Part shown: piece after piece, positions 34,823-43,283 of the stretch
Numbering within the stretch: position 1 is the stretch's first letter
Layout: each line of letters starts with the position of its first letter
Source: Clostridiales bacterium UBA7285
GTDB taxonomy: Bacteria; Bacillota; Clostridia; Peptostreptococcales; Anaerovoracaceae
NCBI GenBank assembly: GCA_002472145.1
Contig: DKRJ01000006.1
Location: 1-48,125, forward strand
Direction of reading: 5' to 3'
DNA length: 48,125 nucleotides
Made by a program: the position numbers and the translations under genes
The notes under the pieces: model-generated
Databases searched by the model: none
What the model saw: the letters and a program-made list of their open reading frames with translations, nothing else
Told to the model about the DNA's origin: nothing

Positions 34823-35237
34823 ATGATCGTGATGATGATGGCCGCGGCGCACATCCTGCACGAAAGATACGCCCTCAGTTTGGAAGGGTGTCTGCGGCTG
34901 TGAGGATCGCGGTATTCACCCATCATCCAGATTATGAACATTACGTAGAGCGGCAGGAACAGCATCGAAAGCTGGCCGTACGTCAGGAATTTCTTTTCCG
35001 ACGCTATCGCAGTTATCAAAAAGCACACAGCGACGTACACGAGGACCACACCGGAGAAGATCTCTTTTTTCTTCTCCTTTTTTAATGCCTTTTTTCGGCT
35101 TCGGAAGGTTCTCTGTCGGCGAGCGCCGCAGCCTCCGCCTTGCGGGCCTCCTCAGCCGCCTGCGCTTCCTTTGCCGCCTGCTCGGCTTTTGCTTCCCTGG
35201 CTTCTCTTGCTTTTTTCTCTTTGTTGTTGTTTCCCAT
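34792..35237 (-). pseudogene. Frameshifted gene: coiled-coil head plus three-helix membrane domain
   Basis: The first frame, from the ATG at 35237, encodes MGNNNKEKKAREAREAK and an Ala/Glu/Lys-rich coiled coil; it stops at 35082. A minus-one shift at the six-A run near 35091-35096 enters a frame that reads KALKKEKKKEIFSG and then about three hydrophobic helices up to 34792, total about 148 residues. One more A would restore it. The promoter TTAACA-N18-TATAAT (35271-35276/35247-35252) ends nine bases before the ATG with no ribosome binding site, again suggesting a leaderless mRNA. The family is not recognised. Confidence 0.6.
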
Positions 35238-35246
35238 AGTGACTCT

Positions 35247-35276
35247 ATTATATATCGCCGGTCGACGTTTTGTTAA
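35247..35276 (-). promoter_or_regulatory. Predicted promoter of the coiled-coil/membrane gene
   Basis: TTAACA (35271-35276), 18-base spacer, TATAAT (35247-35252) on the minus strand. The ATG at 35237 lies only nine bases beyond the -10. Confidence 0.65.
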
Positions 35277-35314
35277 AAAAAACGCGGTGCCCGGCGGAGA
35301 GCGGCCGGACACCG
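35275..35314 (-). terminator. Strong terminator on the minus strand with no gene upstream of it
   Basis: An 11-bp stem with one mismatch (35304-35314/35285-35295), eight-base loop and eight T residues. On the minus strand the only thing it can end is a short transcript starting near 35390. Confidence 0.8.
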
Positions 35315-35390
35315 GTTATCAAGAGGATTTTTTATACAAGTCCAGGAAGGACAAGCAATCCGATCACGGTGATGACGAACATGATGATGA
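35275..35390 (-). ncRNA. Candidate small RNA or microprotein transcript
   Basis: A TATAAT at 35397-35402 and the terminator at 35275-35314 delimit a possible transcript of about 115 bases on the minus strand. It includes a 16-codon frame (35332-35382) encoding the fully hydrophobic MFVITVIGLLVLPGLV, without a ribosome binding site. The -35 region is weak. It may be a small RNA, a membrane microprotein or neither. The rest of the 35238-35558 gap shows nothing else apart from the promoters. Confidence 0.35.
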
Positions 35391-35457
35391 AGATGTATTA
35401 TACTCTACATTTTACGTTCTCCGACCAAATTCTTTTAGTGCGCCGGACACGCGCCGA

Positions 35458-35466
35458 TGATATAAT
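35458..35466 (+). promoter_or_regulatory. Extended -10 promoter of the helicase gene
   Basis: TGATATAAT, an extended -10 element (TGN plus a perfect TATAAT), about 90 bases before the helicase start. No good -35 is seen. Confidence 0.5.
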
Positions 35467-35558
35467 AAAACAAACATATGTGCTTTTTTGCATGCGGCCG
35501 GCCGGGCGCCGCGGTTCCGGAGCCCTGGCGGCAGATCACTGGCATCGGAGGATCATCC

Positions 35559-37751
35559 ATGGAAGACATCCTGTACGGGCTTAACGAAGCGCAGCTCGAA
35601 GCGGTCACGACGACAGAGGGTCCCGTCCGCGTCATCGCAGGGGCGGGCAGCGGCAAAACGAGGGCTTTGACGAGGCGGTTCGCGTACCTCGTCAATTACT
35701 GCGGCATCATCCCGAGCCATATACTGTGCGTCACCTTCACGAACAAAGCCGCGGCCGAGATGAGGCGCAGGATCCACGCTCTAACGGGCGACAACGACAC
35801 CGGCTATGTCAACACGTTCCACGGGTTCTGCGTGTCCGTGCTGCAGGAGGACGGCTACGTCGCGGGATATCCGAGGAGTTTCCTCGTGCTTGATAATTCC
35901 GACATAGACCAGATGCTCTCCAGGATCTACGAGGAGCGTGGCCTGACGCTTTCCGACATGACGTTCGCCGACGCGCGGGACATGATCGAGATGCGCAAGC
36001 TGATAAAGGAGCCCGAGTACTATCTGGACATGATCGCGATGTCCGCCGACGAGCTGCGCGAAAAATACGCGAGGTCAGTCGACGCCGGCGACATCATATT
36101 TTACGGCTATCTCTATCAGGAAAAGAAGTGCTTCGCTCTCGACTACAACGACCTGCTGAAGTTCACGCTCTTCATTTTCCGCCGGAACCGCGAGGTGCGC
36201 CATAAGTGGCAGACTCGCCTCGAATACGTTATGATCGACGAGTTCCAGGACATCGACGAGATACAGTACGAGCTCATGCGCGTGCTCGTCGGCTTCCACC
36301 GGAACATCTTCATCGTCGGCGACCCGGACCAGACGATCTACACATGGCGCGGCGCAAGCCCTAAATTCATAATGAACTTCAACGAGGACTATCCGGAAGT
36401 GAAGACGATAATGATGATGGAAAACTATCGTTCCACGCCGGAGATCGTCTCCGTCTGCAATTCGCTGATCTCAGCCAACAAAAACCGCATCGTCAAGCAG
36501 ATCGTCCCGACGCTCCCGCACGGAGAAAAGGTCGTCTGCGATTTTTCGGGCAGCGCGGTGCTGGAGGCGGAGCACATCGCCGATAAGATCGCCGAACTCC
36601 ACGAAAGCGGCGTCCCGTACGAAGATTTCACCGTTCTCTACCGCTCTCACTACATCACGCGCAATATAGAGGACGTTTTCATCAGGAGGAAACTTCCGTA
36701 CAGGATATACAGCGGCGTGCAGTTCTTTGACCGGGCCGAGGTGAAGGACACTCTAGCGTATCTCAGGATGATCCTGCTCCGCGACGATCTCTCGTTCGAG
36801 AGGATAATCAACAAACCGAAGCGCGGCATCGGCAGAACGCGCATGGAGCGCCTGAGGCAATTCGCTTCCGAACATGGCGTTTCGCTGTATGACGCTCTCG
36901 TCGCCTGCTCCGGCGAGGAACTCTTTGCCGGCACCGGCGCGCTTAAGTTCATCGATCTGGTGGAGAGGTTCTCCTCTGCGGCTTCCGGCGCAAGGGTCTC
37001 AGAACTCCTTTCGCTCGTCTTGAACGAGAGCGGATACGAAAAAATGCTCCGCACCGAAGGCAGTCAGGAGAGGCTCGACAATCTCGCGGAACTGAAGCAG
37101 TCTATCTACGAGTTCGAGAATTCCTGCGGCGAGGAATGCGACCTGCGCTACTACCTGAACCACGCCGCGATGTTTACGAGCCAGGATACGGCTGATGAGC
37201 CGGATAAGGTGAAACTGATGACTATCCACGCTGCGAAAGGTCTGGAGTTCAGGAACGTTTTCATCTGCGAACTGAACGAGGGCGTGCTCCCGGCTAAAAG
37301 AACTGAAACGCTTCAGGGTATGGAAGAGGAGCGCCGTCTGGCTTTCGTCGGCATGACGCGCGCCAAAGAGCGGCTGTTCCTGTCTACCGCTCAGGGCCGC
37401 ACGTTCGACGGCTCCGTGAGGTACCCGTCCAGGTTCCTTCTGGATATCGACGAGCCGCTGCTGTCGTTTACCGAAAAGCCGTCTCCGGAATTGATAGACG
37501 GGGCGAGGCGCTCGATCAAAGTATCCGAGAAATTCATGGCCGAGACGGACGGCGAGCCGCTCGGTCCGGGCACGCGCGTAGAGCACGTGATCTTCGGGAC
37601 CGGAATAATAATGGACGCCAACTATGAAAAACGTTCATATCTGGTCCAGTTCGACACTCTCCAGACTCCGCGCGAGATCTCGTGGAGAACGAAATTAAAA
37701 ATCCTGCCGTCCTTAGATGTAAAAGGGCAGGACGTCGACATTAACAAATAA
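35559..37751 (+). CDS. pcrA: UvrD/PcrA-family ATP-dependent DNA helicase
   Basis: About 730 residues, superfamily 1A. Motifs in order: LNEAQLEAV (Q motif), IAGAGSGKTRAL (Walker A), TFTNKAAAEM (Ia), DEFQDIDEIQ (II), GDPDQTIYTWRGA (III), YRS (IV), TIHAAKGLEFRNVF (V) and VGMTRAKERL (VI). The C-terminal segment HVIFGTGIIM resembles the tail of PcrA that binds RNA polymerase. I set the start at 35559 because GGAGGA lies six bases upstream; a longer frame from 35478 has no site. It unwinds DNA in repair and removes roadblocks. UvrD and PcrA cannot be parted by name; pcrA is the Gram-positive usage. Confidence 0.9.
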   Translation: MEDILYGLNEAQLEAVTTTEGPVRVIAGAGSGKTRALTRRFAYLVNYCGIIPSHILCVTFTNKAAAEMRRRIHALTGDNDTGYVNTFHGFCVSVLQEDGYVAGYPRSFLVLDNSDIDQMLSRIYEERGLTLSDMTFADARDMIEMRKLIKEPEYYLDMIAMSADELREKYARSVDAGDIIFYGYLYQEKKCFALDYNDLLKFTLFIFRRNREVRHKWQTRLEYVMIDEFQDIDEIQYELMRVLVGFHRNIFIVGDPDQTIYTWRGASPKFIMNFNEDYPEVKTIMMMENYRSTPEIVSVCNSLISANKNRIVKQIVPTLPHGEKVVCDFSGSAVLEAEHIADKIAELHESGVPYEDFTVLYRSHYITRNIEDVFIRRKLPYRIYSGVQFFDRAEVKDTLAYLRMILLRDDLSFERIINKPKRGIGRTRMERLRQFASEHGVSLYDALVACSGEELFAGTGALKFIDLVERFSSAASGARVSELLSLVLNESGYEKMLRTEGSQERLDNLAELKQSIYEFENSCGEECDLRYYLNHAAMFTSQDTADEPDKVKLMTIHAAKGLEFRNVFICELNEGVLPAKRTETLQGMEEERRLAFVGMTRAKERLFLSTAQGRTFDGSVRYPSRFLLDIDEPLLSFTEKPSPELIDGARRSIKVSEKFMAETDGEPLGPGTRVEHVIFGTGIIMDANYEKRSYLVQFDTLQTPREISWRTKLKILPSLDVKGQDVDINK

Positions 37752-37779
37752 GGCTGTATGATCATATCAAATGTGCAGA

Positions 37780-37810
37780 AGACCCGGTGTCCGCTGCGGA
37801 CGCCGGGTCT
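37780..37810. terminator. Hairpin between the convergent helicase and groEL genes
   Basis: A near-perfect 14-bp stem (AGACCCGGTGTCCG/CGGACGCCGGGTCT) with a tiny loop. T-runs on both sides are poor, so it may rely on stem strength. Confidence 0.65.
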
Positions 37811-37879
37811 CTATTATTTGATTTGTTTAGTTGGGGTACTTAAAGTCCCGGTCCGGTATCGCTGCCGTTCCTGTCCCGA

Positions 37880-39502
37880 TTACATCATCCCGCCCATGTT
37901 AGGGTTTACCGCCGGTGCAGGATTCTTTTCCGGGATGTCTACGATGCCGGCTTCGGTCGTCAGGAGCAGTGCCGATACGGACGCCGCATTCTGGATGGCT
38001 GATCTCGTGACCTTTACAGGGTCTACGATGCCGGCTTTGACCATGTCGACGTACTCTCCGGTAGCAGCGTTGAAGCCGACTCCGGCTTTCTTAGCCTTCA
38101 CAGCGTTGACTACGACGCTGCCTTCGAATCCGGCGTTCTCTGCGATCTGGCGTACAGGCTCTTCGAGCGCTCTGACGATGATATTGGCACCTGTCTTCGC
38201 GTCGCCTTCGAGTTTCTTAGCATACTCCGCGACCGCAGGGATGGCGTTTACCATTGCTACTCCGCCGCCGGCTACGATGCCTTCCTCGACTGCCGCTTTC
38301 GTGGCGTTGAGGGCGTCTTCGATCCTGAGCTTCTTTTCCTTAAGTTCGGTCTCCGTCGCCGCGCCGACTTTGACGACTGCTACGCCGCCGGCCAGTTTCG
38401 CGAGTCTTTCCTGAAGTTTTTCTCTATCGTAATCGGAAGTGGATTCGCCAATCTGCTTTCTGATCGAATCGATGCGCTCTTTGATCTCTTTCTTGGAGCC
38501 GGATCCTCCGACGATGACGGTGTGGTCTTTCGTGACCTTGACTGTCGATGCCGTTCCGAGGAGGTCGATCGTCGCTTCGTTAAGCGCGTATCCGACTTCT
38601 TCGCTGATGACGGTGCCGCCGGTGAGGATGGCGATATCCTGCATCTCCGCCTTGCGCCTGTCTCCGAAGCCCGGAGCCTTCACAGCGACTACGTCGAGGA
38701 TGCCCTTGAGTTTATTGATCACGAGGGTCGCGAGCGCTTCACCTTCTACGTCGTCCGCAACGATGAGGAGTTTCCTGCCCTGCTTTACGATCTGCTCGAG
38801 GAGCGGAAGGATGTCCTGGATGTTGCTGATCTTCTTATCGGTGAGGAGGATGTAAGGGTTCTCGAGAACGGCTTCCATCTTATCTCCGTCCGTTACCATG
38901 TAAGGCGAGAGGTATCCTCTGTCGAACTGCATACCTTCTACTACGTCCAGAACAGTTCCGAGCGACTTAGATTCCTCGACGGTGATGACGCCGTCTTTGC
39001 CGACTTTCTCCATAGCGTCCGCGATGAGGTCTCCGATCTCTTCGTCAGAAGCGGAGATGGACGCTACCTGGGCGATCTTCTTCTTATCGGCTACGCTGAT
39101 GGACTGCTTTTTGATCTCGTCAACGGCCTTTTCAACAGCGCCTTCGATGCCCTTCTTAAGGATCATAGGGTTAGCGCCTGCGGCTACGTTCTTGAATCCT
39201 TCTCTGATGATGACCTGTGCCATCAGGGTCGCCGTCGTGGTGCCGTCGCCGGCTACGTCGTTCGTCTTCGTAGCGACTTCCTTTACGAGCTGAGCGCCCA
39301 TGTTCTCTGTAGGATCCTCGAGGTCGATCTCCTTTGCGATCGTGACGCCGTCGTTGGTGATGAGCGGCGAACCGTATGATTTATTGATGAGAACGTTCCT
39401 GCCCTTAGGCCCGAGCGTGATTTTTACAGTATCAGCGAGTTTGTCAACGCCTGACTGGATCTTTCTCCTGGCGTCTTCTCCGTAGAAAATGTCTTTTGCC
39501 AT
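37880..39502 (-). CDS. groEL: Chaperonin GroEL (60 kDa)
   Basis: ATP-driven folding chamber subunit, 540 residues. The N terminus MAKDIFYGEDARRKIQSGVDKLADTVKITLGPKGRNV, the ATP-site GDGTTTATLMAQ, and the C-terminal Gly/Met tail MGGMM are all present. It follows groES by 38 bases, with a GGAGG ribosome binding site, in one heat-shock operon. No truncation is seen. Confidence 0.99.
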   Translation of the reverse strand: MAKDIFYGEDARRKIQSGVDKLADTVKITLGPKGRNVLINKSYGSPLITNDGVTIAKEIDLEDPTENMGAQLVKEVATKTNDVAGDGTTTATLMAQVIIREGFKNVAAGANPMILKKGIEGAVEKAVDEIKKQSISVADKKKIAQVASISASDEEIGDLIADAMEKVGKDGVITVEESKSLGTVLDVVEGMQFDRGYLSPYMVTDGDKMEAVLENPYILLTDKKISNIQDILPLLEQIVKQGRKLLIVADDVEGEALATLVINKLKGILDVVAVKAPGFGDRRKAEMQDIAILTGGTVISEEVGYALNEATIDLLGTASTVKVTKDHTVIVGGSGSKKEIKERIDSIRKQIGESTSDYDREKLQERLAKLAGGVAVVKVGAATETELKEKKLRIEDALNATKAAVEEGIVAGGGVAMVNAIPAVAEYAKKLEGDAKTGANIIVRALEEPVRQIAENAGFEGSVVVNAVKAKKAGVGFNAATGEYVDMVKAGIVDPVKVTRSAIQNAASVSALLLTTEAGIVDIPEKNPAPAVNPNMGGMM

Positions 39503-39540
39503 TGTAAATGCCTCCTGTATGCTTTGTTCTTTATAGAGTT

Positions 39541-39822
39541 TTATTTCTCAACCTTCGCGAGGATGTCTTCCTGGCTCATGATCGTGTATTCCTCGCCTTT
39601 ATATTTAACGTCGGTCCCGGCGTACTTCGCGAAAACTACTCTGTCGCCAGCCTTAAGTTCCATAGGCTCGTCCTTTTTCCCCGGACCGACTGCTACGACT
39701 TCGGCAAGCTGCGGCTTTTCCTTCGCGGTGCTGGCGAGGAAGATCCCGCCCTCTGTCTTCTCTTCCGCTTCAAGCTTCCTGATGACAACTCTCGTTCCGA
39801 GCGGTTTGATTCCAAAACTCAT
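39541..39822 (-). CDS. groES: Co-chaperonin GroES (10 kDa)
   Basis: 93 residues forming the seven-fold lid of GroEL. IKPLGTRVVIRKLEAEEKTEGGIFL includes the mobile loop that docks on GroEL, and DRVVFAKYAGTDVKYKGEEY is the conserved core. AGGAGG precedes the ATG. First gene of the groESL operon, under a CIRCE operator. Confidence 0.98.
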   Translation of the reverse strand: MSFGIKPLGTRVVIRKLEAEEKTEGGIFLASTAKEKPQLAEVVAVGPGKKDEPMELKAGDRVVFAKYAGTDVKYKGEEYTIMSQEDILAKVEK

Positions 39823-39869
39823 AGTATAACCTCCTGTATTTTAAAAATTTTAAGATTTTCTGTGTTTTG

Positions 39870-39896
39870 TTAGCACTCATCGTGGTTGAGTGCTAA
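39870..39896. promoter_or_regulatory. CIRCE operator (HrcA-binding site)
   Basis: TTAGCACTC, nine bases, GAGTGCTAA: a perfect CIRCE inverted repeat, located about 12 bases downstream of the groESL -10. HrcA itself is not encoded in the window. Confidence 0.97.
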
Positions 39897-39908
39897 CCCG
39901 TAATTGTT

Positions 39909-39937
39909 ATTGTAATGAGGCGCCTTCCTTTTGTCAA
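39909..39937 (-). promoter_or_regulatory. Sigma-A promoter of groESL
   Basis: TTGACA (39932-39937), 17-base spacer, TACAAT (39909-39914). Transcription would start near the CIRCE element, as expected for HrcA control. Confidence 0.88.
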
Positions 39938-39969
39938 TACTTTTTCGAAAGAAAAAAATCAAATATAAC

Positions 39970-39999
39970 AAAAAATTCCGCGCGGCGGATACCACGCGG
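39970..39999 (-). terminator. Terminator of upp
   Basis: TCCGCG/CGCGGA stem followed on the minus strand by AATTTTTTG, just after the upp stop. Confidence 0.65.
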
Positions 40000-40009
40000 A
40001 TGTCGTTTC

Positions 40010-40723
40010 CTATGAGTGCTTGTAGCTGCAGGTCCCGCACACTCTGTCGCCTGCGTCTCCGAACGAAGTGTAGATGTATCCTTTTTCGTTCAGCGGTCCT
40101 GGCGCGTAGAACGCCGTATAGACCGGAACGTCTGGATGTTTCCCGTGAAGAAGTTTCAGGCCGATCTCCGACGCCAGAACACACATGAAGCGTACGTCCC
40201 TGCAGCCGGCGTCCTTTACATACTGTATCGCCGCGTCGGCGCTTCCTCCCGTCGCGAGTGCTGGATCGACTATGATGACCGGCCCTTCCGTCACGTCGAC
40301 CGGAAGTTTGAAATAGTAAGTGTGAGGCTCCAGCGTCTTTTCGTCTCTGAAGAGGCCGATATGGCCCACTTTTGCGGTCGGGAGCAGGAATCTCAGCCCG
40401 TCGACCATTCCCAGCCCGGCGCGCAGTATCGATACGATGGTGAAATCGGTGTCGAGGACGTCGGACTCGAACTTACTGACCGGTCCCTGCACCTCGATTG
40501 TCTTTGTCGGAAGGTCCTTTAAGACCTCGTATCCCATCAGTGCGGTGATCTCCTTCAGCAGTTCGCAGAATTCCTTGGAACCGGTGTTCACGTCGCACAG
40601 GTGCGTGAATTTATGCCGGATGAGCGGGTGGGTGAATATGGTCACATTCTCCAGAAAGTCCTCGTCGTGCCCTGCCTCCGTCGTTTTCACTGTTCCGGCG
40701 TTTTTTCTTTTATCAGTTTCCAT
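40010..40723 (-). CDS. upp: Uracil phosphoribosyltransferase
   Basis: Salvages uracil with PRPP to UMP. About 237 residues. The PRPP-binding loop is IIVDPALATGGSAD, and the C terminus GDAGDRVCGTC is the uracil-recognition part. The ATG at 40723 is chosen because GGAGGAAACG lies directly before it; the 40765 start would bury that site. Compared with the usual 209 residues it has an extra N-terminal stretch of about 25 charged residues (METDKRKNAGTVKTTEAGHDE). Together with the uracil permease at 41.5-43.0 kb it forms a uracil uptake and salvage set, although DUF523 in the opposite direction lies between them. Confidence 0.94.
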   Translation of the reverse strand: METDKRKNAGTVKTTEAGHDEDFLENVTIFTHPLIRHKFTHLCDVNTGSKEFCELLKEITALMGYEVLKDLPTKTIEVQGPVSKFESDVLDTDFTIVSILRAGLGMVDGLRFLLPTAKVGHIGLFRDEKTLEPHTYYFKLPVDVTEGPVIIVDPALATGGSADAAIQYVKDAGCRDVRFMCVLASEIGLKLLHGKHPDVPVYTAFYAPGPLNEKGYIYTSFGDAGDRVCGTCSYKHS

Positions 40724-40783
40724 CGTTTCCTCCGTCTGCGCCGCGCGCGGCGCGTCTGATTCCATGTTGTTCCGCAGGCGCCT

Positions 40784-40832
40784 GTCCGGTCCGCCTGTCC
40801 CGGCGCTCCGTCCGGCGCTCCGTCCGGCGCCC
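40784..40832. repeat. Short GC-rich tandem repeats upstream of upp
   Basis: The 12-mer GGCGCTCCGTCC occurs in tandem, with partial copies to each side, between upp and the DUF523 gene. Confidence 0.6.
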
Positions 40833-40912
40833 GTTCTTGTTATGTCCCCACGAGTATGATAAAGTTGTTTTGTGACGGGAAAAAGAAGTTCCCGAAAAAA
40901 GGAGAAATTTAC

Positions 40913-41386
40913 ATGGCAGTGATATTGGTAAGCGCATGCCTTCTCGGCTGTGACTGCAGATACAAGGGCGACGGCAAGTTATCGGAATTCGTGGCCGGCC
41001 TCGCCAAAGAAAACGTCCTCATACCGGTCTGCCCGGAGCAGATGGGCGGGCTTCCTACCCCGCGCGATCCTTCCGAGATCCGCGGCAGCAAAGTGATCTC
41101 CGCCTCCGGTGCCGACGTCACGGAAAATTACGAGCGCGGCGCCGAGATGGCGTGCTACGTCGCCTGCATCAACGAAGTGGATTTTGCGATCATGAAGGCA
41201 AAGAGCCCTTCGTGCGGTAAGGGAAGAATTTATGACGGGAGTTTCTCGGGCAGGCTCACGGACGGAAACGGGATTACCGTCCGCAAGCTGCTCGAGAATG
41301 AGATTCCCGTCTACACGGAGGGTGATGTCGAAGACATCGAGGAAGTTGTCTATTCTCTGAATTTCCCGGGTGGGAAACCGTTCTGA
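40913..41386 (+). CDS. DUF523 family protein
   Basis: 157 residues. SACLLGCDCRYKGDGK at the N terminus, PVCPEQMGGLPTPRDPSEI in the middle and AKSPSCGKGRIYDG match the DUF523 family, whose conserved cysteines suggest a metal or Fe-S role. Its function is not established; some relatives are fused to DUF1722 and linked with DNA repair. I chose the ATG at 40913 because AAAGGAGAAATTTAC precedes it; the upstream frame to 40856 has no ribosome binding site. Confidence 0.85.
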   Translation: MAVILVSACLLGCDCRYKGDGKLSEFVAGLAKENVLIPVCPEQMGGLPTPRDPSEIRGSKVISASGADVTENYERGAEMACYVACINEVDFAIMKAKSPSCGKGRIYDGSFSGRLTDGNGITVRKLLENEIPVYTEGDVEDIEEVVYSLNFPGGKPF

Positions 41387-41406
41387 TACGGCGCCGGGGA
41401 TGCCGG

Positions 41407-41452
41407 CACCCGTGATGCGGCGCCTGCGGTCCGACACCCGTGATCCGGCGAC
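41407..41452. repeat. Degenerate 28-bp direct repeat downstream of the DUF523 gene
   Basis: CACCCGTGATGCGGCG and CACCCGTGATCCGGCG begin at 41407 and 41435, 28 bases apart. Confidence 0.6.
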
Positions 41453-41465
41453 CGGGGTCCCTGCG

Positions 41466-41523
41466 CTTATCGCTTATTGAATATTGCTTATCGCTTATCT
41501 TTTATCGCCTATTATCGCCTATT
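41466..41523. repeat. Short tandem repeats at the 3' end of the uracil permease gene
   Basis: Repeated TTATCGC/TATCGCCTAT units, including two tandem copies of TATCGCCTAT, run into the permease stop codon (41519-41521). No separate terminator is seen here. Confidence 0.6.
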
Positions 41524-43009
41524 GCGGGGTGTTCTTGCCCGCCCTGCGAGGTTTGGTCGCGTCATCCGCGACTATCTTATCAAAGCTTGTCTTGCCCATC
41601 TCTTCTACATGCGTGCTGATGCCGTCCTCGTGCTCATCTTCCGCGGTGACTTTTCCGTTGTTGATGATGAGGCTGGTGACGATGCCCACGATGAGCGCTA
41701 CGGCCAGGCTCGTGATCGTGAGGATCGGAGTGCCGGTCAGTTTATTCGTTCCGAACTGGAACGTGAGTCCGCCGATGCCCGTCACGAGGATCGCGCTGAC
41801 CACGAACAGGTTCCTGTTGTCTCCGAGATCGACTCTCTTCAGCATCTGCAGACCGCTGACAGCGATGAAGCCGTACAGCGCGATGCACGCGCCGCCCATG
41901 ACGCATTTTGGTATCGAATTGATGACCGTTACGAACGGGGTGAAGAACGAGAGGACCATGCATCCGACTCCGGCTGTCATGATCGTTACCGTCGAGGCGT
42001 TTCTCGTGATCGCGACGCATCCGATCGATTCGCCGTACGTGGTGTTCGCGAAACCGCCGAAGAAGCCTCCGACGATGGAGCCGACGCCGTCTCCGAGGAG
42101 CGTCCTGTCGAGGCCAGGGTCCTTGATGAGGTCGCGGCCGATGACGTTGCTGAGGTTCTTATGATCTGCGATGTGCTGAGCGAGTTCGACGACTCCGATA
42201 GGCACGTAGATCAGCGCGATGTTTCCGATCGCCGTGGCGTCTATAGGTGCGTATTCCGCCTTATGCTCTATGGCCCTCATGAAGAAGAATTTAGGATAGT
42301 CGATGATGCTGCGCACCGTGAAAGGTTTGAACGTCTCGACGAAAGACGTGAAGTCCAGTATCTGCAGAGCCTGAACGTCCGCCGCCATTCCGATCAAAGT
42401 GAGCACCAGCGCCAGCGCGTACCCTACTCCGATTCCGACGATGAACGGGATCAGTTTGACTGTCTTGCTGCCCTTTACCGAGGCGATGACTATGGCAAAG
42501 AACGTTACGAGGCCAACGATGATCGTGACCATGCTGTATTCGCTTCCGCCGTTCGTGGAAAGCCAGTTGGTGGCTGTCCCGGAGAGCGAAAGACCGATGA
42601 GCGTCACGATAGGGCCGATGATCTTAGCCGGGAGGAGCTTGTTTACCCACCCCGAGCCGACTGCTTTGATGATGAATGCGATGGCCACATATACGAGACC
42701 CGCGAAGGTTACGCCGATGAGGACGCCGAGATATCCGTAATTCTGACCTATCGACGCGGCGTATGCGCCGAGGAACGTGAACGAACTGCCGAGGAATACC
42801 GGGCTTCTGCGCTTTGTGAACGCGATGTAGACGAGTGTGCCGATGCCGGCTCCGAAAAGCGCCGCGGCAGGGTCTGAGTCGAGTCCGTAGGAGGTAACGA
42901 GGAGAGGTACGAGCAAAGTCGCCGCCATTATGGCGATCATCTGCTGCAGAGCAAAGACCACTGTCTGCCCGAATTTAGGCTTATCGCCCACGTCATAGAT
43001 CAGATTCAT
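41519..43009 (-). CDS. uraA: Uracil/xanthine permease, NCS2 (UraA-type)
   Basis: Nucleobase:cation symporter of about 496 residues with fourteen hydrophobic segments. The N-terminal YDVGDKPKFGQTVVFALQQMIAIMAATLLVPLL and the GSIVGGFFGGFANTTYGESIG loop (family NxxxxG..Q motif region) identify NCS2; the ATG at 43009 is preceded by GGGGTGG, so I prefer it to the one at 43021. The long leader contains a PyrR-type loop and a terminator, so uracil (rather than xanthine) is the likely substrate. The C-terminal tail of about 40 residues is hydrophilic. Confidence 0.9.
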   Translation of the reverse strand: MNLIYDVGDKPKFGQTVVFALQQMIAIMAATLLVPLLVTSYGLDSDPAAALFGAGIGTLVYIAFTKRRSPVFLGSSFTFLGAYAASIGQNYGYLGVLIGVTFAGLVYVAIAFIIKAVGSGWVNKLLPAKIIGPIVTLIGLSLSGTATNWLSTNGGSEYSMVTIIVGLVTFFAIVIASVKGSKTVKLIPFIVGIGVGYALALVLTLIGMAADVQALQILDFTSFVETFKPFTVRSIIDYPKFFFMRAIEHKAEYAPIDATAIGNIALIYVPIGVVELAQHIADHKNLSNVIGRDLIKDPGLDRTLLGDGVGSIVGGFFGGFANTTYGESIGCVAITRNASTVTIMTAGVGCMVLSFFTPFVTVINSIPKCVMGGACIALYGFIAVSGLQMLKRVDLGDNRNLFVVSAILVTGIGGLTFQFGTNKLTGTPILTITSLAVALIVGIVTSLIINNGKVTAEDEHEDGISTHVEEMGKTSFDKIVADDATKPRRAGKNTPQ

Positions 43010-43046
43010 TTTCCACCCCAATCTGTATTAATTTGGATAAAGATAT

Positions 43047-43087
43047 AAAAAGACGATCCCGCCGCACAGAATTCAAGCAAGATCGTC
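43047..43087 (-). terminator. Leader terminator of the pyrimidine attenuator
   Basis: GACGATC/GATCGTC stem (43081-43087/43052-43058) with partial inner pairing, followed by TTTTT on the minus strand. It lies between the promoter and the permease start. Confidence 0.8.
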
Positions 43088-43128
43088 GTAAAACACATAC
43101 ACTATATATACATCTTAAGAATCTTACC

Positions 43129-43142
43129 AGCCTCGCTGTGCT
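43129..43142 (-). promoter_or_regulatory. PyrR-binding loop in the uraA leader
   Basis: AGCACAGCGAGGCT on the minus strand agrees with the PyrR consensus ARUCCNGNGAGGYU at all but two positions, and the CNGNGA loop is perfect. Together with the downstream terminator it predicts attenuation by PyrR bound to UMP or UTP. Confidence 0.72.
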
Positions 43143-43160
43143 GTTTTAAAGATCTCTTAT

Positions 43161-43189
43161 TTTATATCATTTTTCGGGGCAGTTGTAAA
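43161..43189 (-). promoter_or_regulatory. Sigma-A promoter of the uraA leader
   Basis: TTTACA (43184-43189), 17-base spacer, TATAAA (43161-43166) on the minus strand; start near 43153, giving a leader of about 145 bases. Confidence 0.75.
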
Positions 43190-43283
43190 TGAGTTTTTAT
43201 GACGTGGCGCCGGCGCCGCTGAAGTTCGTGTTTTGGCGGGAGTATTCGGTATGCCGCTGCCGCTCCTTTAGGAAAAACGAGTG

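Noticed and set aside
41477..42877. 466-codon plus-strand frame opposite the uracil permease
   Set aside because: Extreme Asp/Arg/Glu content expected from antisense reading of a membrane protein gene; no motif.
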